Positions 8,211 through 14,670 of a stretch of 64,000 bases of DNA are shown piece after piece. The position numbers and the translations under genes were made by a program. The notes beneath the pieces are model-generated. The model made no database searches and had not been told where the DNA came from. It saw only the letters and a program-made list of their open reading frames with translations. Source of the DNA: Propionicimonas paludicola (GTDB taxonomy: Bacteria > Actinomycetota > Actinomycetes > Propionibacteriales > Propionibacteriaceae); assembly GCF_002563675.1 (NCBI RefSeq), contig NZ_PDJC01000001.1, positions 1-64,000 on the forward strand, read 5' to 3'. How positions within the stretch are numbered: position 1 is the stretch's first letter; each line of letters starts with the position of its first letter.

Positions 8211-9803
8211 GTGAACGAGCACTTTTTCCGCAGACAATCTACATATGCTCGAATTCGTGATCTCAGTACTCCTGACCACTGGGTTGTCTACGTGGGACTA
8301 GGCGCCACGATCGACCGAACGGATGTCAGCTGGAGCAACTTGGTTCAGCAGTTGCTCGGGAAGTTCTGGAAGGAGACGGATGCCAATCTGGAGGATGTCT
8401 CTGATTGGGTGACGAACCTCGGACCCGAGCGTGCGGCAACTGCGGCTGAAGCCCTGTATCAGTGGCGAGACAAGGGCAATTGGGTTGGTCATCTGCAAGC
8501 TGATCTTGGTTCGATTCTCTATGGGCCGCGCCGCATGATGGCCGGAATGCTGCTCCAGGCGCTGAGCATGTGGGCCGCGATGATTGCGTGGCAAGGAGGA
8601 TCAGTCCTTTTTGTCACTCCCAATTACGACAGCTATCTCTATGAGGAGTTGCATCTTCAGTCGGAAGGGCTGGCTCCGCGGGTGGTGTTGAACCCTGTGG
8701 TGGTCTTAGGCGAGGGCGAGGGCCTTCCCGGCAACGTCACTAGCCCGGGCTCACTGACGTGTGTGCACCTGCATGGATCGGTGCCCTACGGCGACCGCCC
8801 TGTCGGAATTCCAGTCGTAGGTGAGGTTACCTACAGCATGACGAGTGCCCGCACGTCCGCGTTCCTAACTGAGTGCATTGAGTCTGCGCGACTGCTGATA
8901 GTGGGCTCGTCAGTAAGCGACGGGCCACTAGTTTCGAGTTTGATAGCTACTTCAAGCTCTGAGGGCCTGCAACCGCGCTATGCGATCCTGCCGCATCAAG
9001 GCTCGGAGTGGCTTGCGTCATCAGGTGTTCGCCACGGCATAAAGGCGCTTAGCTCTGACCGGCTCGCTGCGCTGGCGCTCACCGCCATCAATCCGGACTT
9101 CTACTCACAAGTAGCGCAACTGCTTCTCGAAAGCACCTGGGCACTCATGCGCGGCGACGTGGATCGTCTTGAAACCGTAAGGTACCGACGGAGGTACGAC
9201 GAACGGTTGGCGCGTTGGTGGAGGGGTTGGTCCGGGCACTGTGATGACTCGGCAGCCCAGGCGTTCCACCACGACATTCTTGACAGGTATCTGAAGATGG
9301 TGCGCTTCCAGCTTGGCGCCAGCCCGGACGAAGGGTTGAAGATTGAGATATGGGCGCGATGGAGCCCGAACCATCTGCGCGAACTGGCACTTTGGGCGGC
9401 CTCCATTGGGACTTGGCGCGACCACGAGCTTATGCGTCGCGACACTATCTCGCTTGAGAGTCCATATTTCGCGGTTCGGGTGTTCTGCGCAGGCTCGCCG
9501 CAGTTGGACGCCGCCGGTGCAGACGCGCCAGGGAGATGGAAGACGTCGTTTGGAATGCCCCTTTGGCATGATGGCAAGGGTGATGGGCCAGTTCCCGTGG
9601 GTGTTGTCGTCGTCTCCAGCACATGGGGAGTGAAAGCGGGTCCCGGCCATGGCGAGAGCTCGCTAAGGGAAAGGAACCTTGATCGCATTCAGCGAGCGAT
9701 GCCGTGGCTGGAGGAGGCAGGTGAACTGATCCTTGACAAGGAGATTCCAGCCAAGAGTCGGGGCGAAGTGCTGCGTGAGATTGACCGCGCGCTGGGTGCC
9801 TAA
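8211..9803 (+). CDS. SIR2-like domain protein with a possible GAF-like C-terminal region
   Basis: In this 530-residue protein, residues 25-45 (VVYVGLGATIDRTDVSW) match the NAD-binding loop of SIR2-like proteins. NYD at 138-140 and HLHGS at 186-190 match the Asn and catalytic His motifs. LLIVGSSVSDGPLVSSL at 228-244 matches the second nucleotide loop. Stand-alone SIR2-like proteins of this kind are mostly NADases of antiphage systems. The C-terminal 200 residues contain KTSFGMPLWHD and PVGVVVVSSTW, which resemble the core of a GAF sensor fold. This part is speculative. The start is GTG 8211 with AGGG six bases upstream. The gene stands alone, with about 200 bp free upstream. Confidence 0.7.
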   Translation: MNEHFFRRQSTYARIRDLSTPDHWVVYVGLGATIDRTDVSWSNLVQQLLGKFWKETDANLEDVSDWVTNLGPERAATAAEALYQWRDKGNWVGHLQADLGSILYGPRRMMAGMLLQALSMWAAMIAWQGGSVLFVTPNYDSYLYEELHLQSEGLAPRVVLNPVVVLGEGEGLPGNVTSPGSLTCVHLHGSVPYGDRPVGIPVVGEVTYSMTSARTSAFLTECIESARLLIVGSSVSDGPLVSSLIATSSSEGLQPRYAILPHQGSEWLASSGVRHGIKALSSDRLAALALTAINPDFYSQVAQLLLESTWALMRGDVDRLETVRYRRRYDERLARWWRGWSGHCDDSAAQAFHHDILDRYLKMVRFQLGASPDEGLKIEIWARWSPNHLRELALWAASIGTWRDHELMRRDTISLESPYFAVRVFCAGSPQLDAAGADAPGRWKTSFGMPLWHDGKGDGPVPVGVVVVSSTWGVKAGPGHGESSLRERNLDRIQRAMPWLEEAGELILDKEIPAKSRGEVLREIDRALGA

Positions 9804-9809
9804 CGGAGG

Positions 9810-9998
9810 CTAGAGCGGTTTGGCCTCTGGATTCACCATGGCGATATCGGAGACAAGCCAACGGTTTCGCCGAAGGTTGCGGCGGTATACAGCCTCAAGC
9901 TTCGCGCGAGTCGCGGGGTCGCCCACCCCCTTGGTGAGCTCACGCAGAGTGAACACCTCGGTTGGCTTGAGGTCCTTCACAGGCTCATCGAGGGTCAT
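9810..9998 (-). CDS. Small hypothetical protein (62 aa)
   Basis: The short frame starts MTLDEPVKDLKPTEVFTLREL and continues with a charged helix (TRAKLEAVYRRNLRRNR). Codon use is GC-rich in the third position, as for real genes here, and the end lies six bases from the convergent SIR2-like gene. An upstream in-frame ATG at 10022 would add eight basic residues. The function is not known. It could be a small partner of the SIR2-like protein, but position is the only hint. Confidence 0.45.
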   Translation of the reverse strand: MTLDEPVKDLKPTEVFTLRELTKGVGDPATRAKLEAVYRRNLRRNRWLVSDIAMVNPEAKPL

Positions 9999-10579
9999 GC
10001 GTCGTTCCCTTCCCCGGGGCACACCGACATGAAACCGCGCGGGTGGTGGTACGCGACCCCGGTGCCAGTAGCCGTTCGGTCATGCGACCACACCGGACAT
10101 CTGGGTTGAGTGGCCGTTCCTGCCGAACTTGGCGCGGGTTCCGCGACGCGAATGTGTCGCGGGGAGAAGGCGAGTGTGTCGCTGCTCAACTCAACTCGGA
10201 CTAATTGCGGTTCCTGATACGCACCAACAGTCACCATGTGAGCATCCTGCAATACCTGACGCGGTTCGCCACGTAGGCGAACCGCGTGTTGCAGTTCGAG
10301 AAATTGCACCAAGTGCTCCAGTGTGACGTCGTGCGTCGGCTCGCGTCTTGCTTCAACTACAGAAGCTGCGGTTATCGTCCACCGCAGAGGCTGGGCTTGG
10401 CAAGTACCCTTTCGTTGGCCGGTCGGCTAGGGGGTCGCCGCGGATCGTGCGCTAGTTGGTGCCTGAGTGCTGCCCCACATCCGACCGCAAGGCGGGGTCC
10501 GTCGCTGTGACCTGGGCATACTCCCGCCGCGTCTGCGGCGACCTGTTTGCGCCGTGGTGAGCCGGAGGCCTTGTAGTCC
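9999..10579. other. Intergenic region without a recognisable gene
   Basis: No frame here shows a family motif or a good ribosome-binding site. The only clear structure is the inverted repeat at 10259-10287. The right end runs into a malic-enzyme remnant. Confidence 0.4.
10259..10287. repeat. Perfect 12-bp inverted repeat
   Basis: Arms ACGCGGTTCGCC and GGCGAACCGCGT surround a five-base loop ACGTA. No T-run follows on either strand. It may be a processed hairpin, a regulator site or a remnant repeat. Confidence 0.6.
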
Positions 10580-10607
10580 AGGGCCGTCGGGTCAGGGTTG
10601 GGGCTTA

Positions 10608-10725
10608 GGCGGTCTGAGCGACGGTGGCGGCGACGACGTGAAGGTCGCGCATCGCGGCAGAGTGAGGCACCGGACGGAAATCGTTGATCAACCGGGCGAG
10701 GGCGGTCGCGGCGGCTCGGATCGGC
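10608..10725 (-). pseudogene. Remnant resembling the C-terminus of malic enzyme
   Basis: Read on the minus strand, this gives AAATALARLINDFRP and MRDLHVVAATVAQTA before a stop. These line up with AAADALAGLMNEYRP and MSDLRVVAATIAKAV in the intact malic enzyme at 27-28.8 kb. The rest of the gene is absent. It begins a few bases beyond the stop of the MarR gene, the same order as in the remnant pair at 24.4-25.0 kb. Confidence 0.5.
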
Positions 10726-10734
10726 CGCTGAGCC

Positions 10735-11184
10735 TCAGGAGTCGGCGATGGTGCTCAGCAGCGCGCAGGCGTGGGCGATGGCGTGCTGGTCCTCGGCGTT
10801 GAGGGCGCGGAGTTGGGCGTCCAGCCAGGCGTGGCGCTGGGTGCGGGTGGTCGCGGCGATGTCGTCGCCTTCGGGGGTGGTGCGGAAGAGCACCTTGCGG
10901 CGGTCTTTCGGGTCGGGGGTGCGGATCGCGTAGCCGGCGGAGGTGAGTCGGTTCACGCTCTGGCTCATGGACGCCGGCGCGACCTGGCCGTACTCGCTGA
11001 GCTCGGTCAGGGTCTGCGGGCCGTGCTTGTGTAGCCAGATGAGCACGTCCAGGGCGGTGTCGCCGAGGCTGCCTTCGGGACGTTCGCTGCGGAAGCGGCG
11101 ATAGAGCCGTCCCACCGTGGACCTGACCTGGCCTCCGAGACCTCCGTCGAGGGCGTCGTCCACTCCGTTTGCTTCCGTCTCCAT
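10735..11184 (-). CDS. MarR-family transcriptional regulator
   Basis: The 149-residue product has the family plan: dimerising helices at both ends, a winged helix at about residues 45-110 (GPQTLTELSEYGQVAPASMS), and the wing motif DPKDRRKVLFRTTPEG. It is divergent from an MFS exporter, and two palindromic TTAG-N5-CTAA sites lie between them, the first only six bases from its ATG. The likely role is repressor of itself and of the exporter, released by a small toxic ligand. The ligand cannot be told from sequence. Confidence 0.9.
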   Translation of the reverse strand: METEANGVDDALDGGLGGQVRSTVGRLYRRFRSERPEGSLGDTALDVLIWLHKHGPQTLTELSEYGQVAPASMSQSVNRLTSAGYAIRTPDPKDRRKVLFRTTPEGDDIAATTRTQRHAWLDAQLRALNAEDQHAIAHACALLSTIADS

Positions 11185-11190
11185 AGATCG

Positions 11191-11227
11191 TTAGCATACC
11201 TAAAAGACGATCTTTAGTACACCTAAA
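11191..11227. promoter_or_regulatory. Two TTAG-N5-CTAA operators in the marR/MFS divergent region
   Basis: TTAGCATACCTAA lies at 11191-11203, and TTTAGTACACCTAAA at 11213-11227. The centres are 23 bp apart, about two helical turns. Matching half-sites in both copies and the position between a MarR gene and its divergent target support MarR operators. Confidence 0.7.
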
Positions 11228-11270
11228 CATCGTGACTCGCCAACCACCGATGCCTTCCTCGGAGCTACCC

Positions 11271-12686
11271 ATGTCATCACCCACCGCCGCTGCAGGGTCA
11301 GCCGTGATGGAGAAGCCGTTCTCGTGGCGGTTCACCACCCCGCTGTTCATTGGCTCGGCGCTGAACCCGATCAACAGCTCGATGATCGCCACGGCGCTCG
11401 TCCCGATCGCCACCGGACTGGGCGTCCCCATCGGGCAGACCGCTTCCCTGGTGACCGCCCTCTACCTGGCCAGCGCGATCGCCCAGCCCACCGCGGGCAA
11501 GTTGGCCGCGGTGTTCGGCGCCCGACGGGTCTTCGTCGTCGGGATCGTCCTCGTGCTGCTCGGCGGCGTGCTGGGGGGAGTGGCGCCGAGCCTGGCGATG
11601 GTGCTGTCCGCCCGGGTGTTGATCGGGCTGGGGACGTCGTGTGCCTACCCGTCCGCCATGATGCTGATCCAGCGTCGGGCCGCGCAGACCGGCATGGAGA
11701 AGCCGCCCGGCGGCGTGCTCGGTGGTCTGCAGATCGCAGGGATGGCCACCGCAGCGCTCGGCCTGCCGATCGGCGGGGTGATCGTGCAGACCATCGGCTG
11801 GCGTTGGGTGTTCTTCATCAACGTCCCCGCGGCGCTGATCGCCCTAGCCGCAACGCTGATCTGGATCCCGCGCGACCCCGTCCCGCAGGAGCGCAGGAAC
11901 GTCCGCGGCGTGCTGTCCAGCATCGACCTAGCCGGGATCATCGGCTTCGGGCTGGCCACGATCGCGCTGCTGCTATTCCTGTTCTCCCTGCAGAACCCCA
12001 ACTGGACGATGCTGGCCGCCGCCGTGGTCCTGTTCGTCGCACTGACCCTGTCGGAACTGCGCGCCGCGTCCCCGTTCCTCGACGTGCGACTGCTCGTCCG
12101 CAACGGTGCCCTGACCCGCACCTACATCCGCTTCGCCCTGGTCGGGCTGTGCGTCTACGTGGTCATGTACGGCGTCACCCAATGGATGGAGGCCGCGCGC
12201 GGCATGTCCGCGCTGAGCGTCGGACTGCTCCTGCTGCCGATGGGGGTCATCTCCGGGGTGATCGTCGCGCCGATCTCGAAGCGCAACCTGGTCCGCGGGC
12301 CGGTGATTGTCGCGGCCGTCGCCAGCCTGATCGGCTCCATCGGCGTGGCCTTCCTCACCTCCGACACCAACATCGCGTGGATCATTGCGATCACGGTGGT
12401 CTTCGGTGTGGTGCTGGGGACGGCCTCCAGCGGCAACCAACTCGCCCTCTACCTCGAGGCGCCACCCGAGCAGCTCGGCGTCGCGTCCGGCCTCTTGCGG
12501 ACGTTCGGCTACATCGGCTCGATCGCGTCCTCGGCCATCGCCGGCATCGTCTTCCACACCGAAGCCACCGACAGCGGCGTCCGCACCATCGGCGCGATCA
12601 TGATCGTGGTCAGCCTCATCGCGGTCGCTTTCACGGTCTTCGACCGCTCCCTCCGCCGCCACGCCGGCACCACGTCCCACGCCTAG
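11271..12686 (+). CDS. MFS drug-exporter-type transporter (DHA2-like, about 14 TM)
   Basis: The hydrophobic 471-residue protein carries the MFS loop motif GKLAAVFGARRVFVVG and, in the N-terminal half, a motif-C-like GLPIGGVIVQTIGWRWVFFIN typical of antiporters. The length and segment count fit the 14-helix DHA2 group. I chose ATG 11271 because GGAG lies six bases upstream. In-frame GTG 11232 and ATG 11250 lack such a site, and the first would sit almost on the operator. The gene is probably repressed by the divergent MarR protein. The substrate is not known. Confidence 0.85.
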   Translation: MSSPTAAAGSAVMEKPFSWRFTTPLFIGSALNPINSSMIATALVPIATGLGVPIGQTASLVTALYLASAIAQPTAGKLAAVFGARRVFVVGIVLVLLGGVLGGVAPSLAMVLSARVLIGLGTSCAYPSAMMLIQRRAAQTGMEKPPGGVLGGLQIAGMATAALGLPIGGVIVQTIGWRWVFFINVPAALIALAATLIWIPRDPVPQERRNVRGVLSSIDLAGIIGFGLATIALLLFLFSLQNPNWTMLAAAVVLFVALTLSELRAASPFLDVRLLVRNGALTRTYIRFALVGLCVYVVMYGVTQWMEAARGMSALSVGLLLLPMGVISGVIVAPISKRNLVRGPVIVAAVASLIGSIGVAFLTSDTNIAWIIAITVVFGVVLGTASSGNQLALYLEAPPEQLGVASGLLRTFGYIGSIASSAIAGIVFHTEATDSGVRTIGAIMIVVSLIAVAFTVFDRSLRRHAGTTSHA

Positions 12687-12700
12687 AAGGAAGCCAGTTC

Positions 12701-13267
12701 ATGCCCGTCAACCCCCTAGGCGTCCTGCTCCGCAAGCGGCGTGCCGGACACCACACCCTCGCCTGGGCCACGCCCGAACTGCAGGCACCCGGAACCTTCG
12801 TGCTGACCAGCCCGGCCTTCGACCACGGCACTCCGATCCCGCCCCGACATCGCGGACGGATGCGCGGACCCAACATCTCACCGGCCCTGACCTGGACTCC
12901 GCCGCCGGCGGGCACTCAGGAGCTCGTCCTCATCGTTCAGGACCCCGATGTGCCTCTCGGCCGACCGGCCACGCATGCCCTCACTCTCGGCATCGACCCC
13001 ACTGCCCAGGGCATCCCGGAGAACGGGCTCACTCACCCCAGCCCCGTCCGTGGACTCCGCCACGGCAAGGGCGGTCTCGGTCGCCGCGGCTACTCAGGTC
13101 CGCTGCCGATTCGCTCCCACGGCCCGCACAGCTACGTGTTTCAGCTGTTCGCCCTCGACCAGCAGATCGATCTGCCCGACACGTTCACCCTGGACGACAC
13201 CGTCCAGGCCATGGCTGGACATGTGATCGCCCGCGCCCGTCTGGACGGGACCTACGAGATCCGCTGA
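12701..13267 (+). CDS. PEBP/YbhB-family protein
   Basis: The 188-residue product has the family order: FVLTSPAFDHGTPIPPRHRG, NISPALTWTPPPAGTQELVL, then a DPDVP motif, and later GYSGPLPIRSHGPHSYVFQL, which carries the GPxP and HxYxF signatures of the ligand pocket. The family binds phosphorylated or phospholipid-like ligands. The bacterial role is unclear. It follows the MFS gene by 14 bases with AAGGAAG upstream of ATG 12701, so it is probably in the same MarR-controlled operon. Confidence 0.88.
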   Translation: MPVNPLGVLLRKRRAGHHTLAWATPELQAPGTFVLTSPAFDHGTPIPPRHRGRMRGPNISPALTWTPPPAGTQELVLIVQDPDVPLGRPATHALTLGIDPTAQGIPENGLTHPSPVRGLRHGKGGLGRRGYSGPLPIRSHGPHSYVFQLFALDQQIDLPDTFTLDDTVQAMAGHVIARARLDGTYEIR

Positions 13268-13432
13268 CGGCACACAATCACGTTCGCCAGCGAGGAACCC
13301 TGCGATCACTCGAGTCGGGTGCGCGCACTCATCTCCGCTAGCTGCACTGTCGCCTCATCGCCTGCAGTCAGGCGTGGCTGTTGTATCCCTCAGTGCCCCT
13401 TGGTGTGCGGGAGGGCAGGCGGTGCTGACAAG

Positions 13433-13458
13433 GGTGAGAGTTGGCCCAAACTCTCACC
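13433..13458. repeat. 10-bp inverted repeat left of the invertible segment
   Basis: Arms GGTGAGAGTT and AACTCTCACC surround GGCCCA. It lies 45 bp outside the left 24-bp repeat. It could act as a hairpin that stops read-through into the ATP-grasp gene, although no T-run follows. It could also be a binding site. Confidence 0.55.
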
Positions 13459-13502
13459 GCCGATTACCCATGCGTGTCATAGTTGAGAGCAAGCGAATAC
13501 TA

Positions 13503-13526
13503 GATAATTGAGGATTATCTGTTGTC
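13503..13526 (+). repeat. Left 24-bp inverted repeat (probable recombination site)
   Basis: This is identical, in reverse orientation, to 17129-17152. Its core has short arms GATAAT and ATTATC around TGAGG, the layout of a tyrosine-recombinase crossover site, followed by TGTTGTC. GAGGA within it serves as ribosome-binding site and TTG at 13522 as the start of the ATP-grasp gene. Confidence 0.9.
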
Positions 13527-14670
13527 AGCGAACAATGAAGCCGCTGGTGATGGTCGGGCGGCGGTCAAGGCCCTTATCCGGCGGATGGAGCGTGAAGCAC
13601 CCGAGCTTGCACTCTTTCTCGTCTACGATCGGCCGAGCCGCGCGGGGGAGCGCCCCGGTCTTGAGCGAGCGTTCTTCACTCAGCGATGCGTATCCGATGA
13701 GCAGTTGAGGCAGACGGTGGAGGCGTTCCGCAGCATCGGGGCCTACGTAGAGTTGTTCGAGGGTGAGCGGGAGTTCATCGGTGCTGCGGCATCCGGCCGA
13801 CTCGGCTCACTCCAGCGGCGCATGAAGGTCGTCTACAACGGCATTGAAGGCTCGATCGCGCACGACGCGTTCATGCCAGGACGCAAGGCACTAGTGCCCG
13901 CCGTCGCAGATTCATACGGGTTCCTCTGCGCCAACTCGAACGCCTACGCCTGTGCGCTAGGTCGCCACAAGTTCCACTATCTGAGCCTGCTGAGCAGTCT
14001 GGGACTGCCCACGCCTCGCACCTGGCACTACCGCAAGGAAACCGGCTGGGCCGGCGGCCATTCACCCACAGAGGGCCTGAAGGTCATTGCGAAGTCGACC
14101 TACGAGTCGTGGTCGGTTGGCGTAACGGACGAGTCGATCTTCCTCGCTGACTCGACCAGCACGAACCGGGTCGCGGCAATCGCGGAGCGGATCGGTCAAT
14201 CCGTGACCGTGCAGGAGTTCGTCGCGGGGCAAGAAGTCTGCGTTCCCGTACTCGCGACACCCGAGTTGATGGGTACTCCCCCCGTTGTCGCAGTCCTTGC
14301 GAAGGCACCATTGGATCCAGAAGCAGTCATGACGATTGATGACAACCTGATGTCTGGCGGAGTCACGTACCAAGCGCTCACAGACCAAGACCTTGTCGGA
14401 CGGCTTCACTCTCTCGCACTCCGGGCCTTCATCGCACTAGAGCTGGATGCCTTCGCCCGGATCGACTTCCGTGTCGACGAGTCGGGGAACCCCTTCATCT
14501 TCGACGTCGGAGTGTCCCCGGGCCTGAGCAGGGGCAGCTCGGCTTTCGCGTCAATGTCGCACTGGGGTTTCACTCACGAGGAGTTCCTTCGGGCGATACT
14601 GGCCGCCAGTCTGCCAGCATCGGGCATACGGACTCCCTCAGGAGTCTCGCCAGAGCTCCACCTCCGGTAG
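13522..14670 (+). CDS. ATP-grasp protein related to D-alanine-D-alanine ligases
   Basis: The 382-residue product has the ATP-grasp layout. KSTYESWSVGV at 191-201 matches the ATP-binding loop of D-Ala-D-Ala ligases, QEFVAGQEV at 231-239 the adenine-binding strand, and ARIDFRVD at 312-319 plus FDVGVSPGLS at 327-336 the metal site. The usual Glu-x-Asn there reads Asp-x-Gly, so metal binding may differ. The family joins a carboxylate to an amine. The N-terminal 110 residues are not recognisable. The start is the TTG in the left repeat, eight bases after GAGG. I see no good promoter to its left, so the gene may be silent in this orientation. Confidence 0.8.
   Translation: MSANNEAAGDGRAAVKALIRRMEREAPELALFLVYDRPSRAGERPGLERAFFTQRCVSDEQLRQTVEAFRSIGAYVELFEGEREFIGAAASGRLGSLQRRMKVVYNGIEGSIAHDAFMPGRKALVPAVADSYGFLCANSNAYACALGRHKFHYLSLLSSLGLPTPRTWHYRKETGWAGGHSPTEGLKVIAKSTYESWSVGVTDESIFLADSTSTNRVAAIAERIGQSVTVQEFVAGQEVCVPVLATPELMGTPPVVAVLAKAPLDPEAVMTIDDNLMSGGVTYQALTDQDLVGRLHSLALRAFIALELDAFARIDFRVDESGNPFIFDVGVSPGLSRGSSAFASMSHWGFTHEEFLRAILAASLPASGIRTPSGVSPELHLR

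Noticed and set aside
10259-10287. Intrinsic terminator
   Set aside because: The stem is perfect but no T-run follows on either strand and no gene ends just upstream.
1515-10700. Direct repeat of the tRNA-Ser 3' end as attachment site
   Set aside because: Reading the island to 10.7 kb I found no second copy of the last 15-20 bases of the tRNA.
11324-12700. Very long open frame overlapping the MFS gene in another frame and running into the PEBP gene
   Set aside because: Its Arg/His/Asp-rich translation is a GC-bias shadow. Only the part from ATG 12701 has homology.
13483-13508. Sigma-A promoter TTGAGA/GATAAT left of the ATP-grasp gene
   Set aside because: The spacer is only 14 bases, and the GATAAT is part of the recombination repeat.
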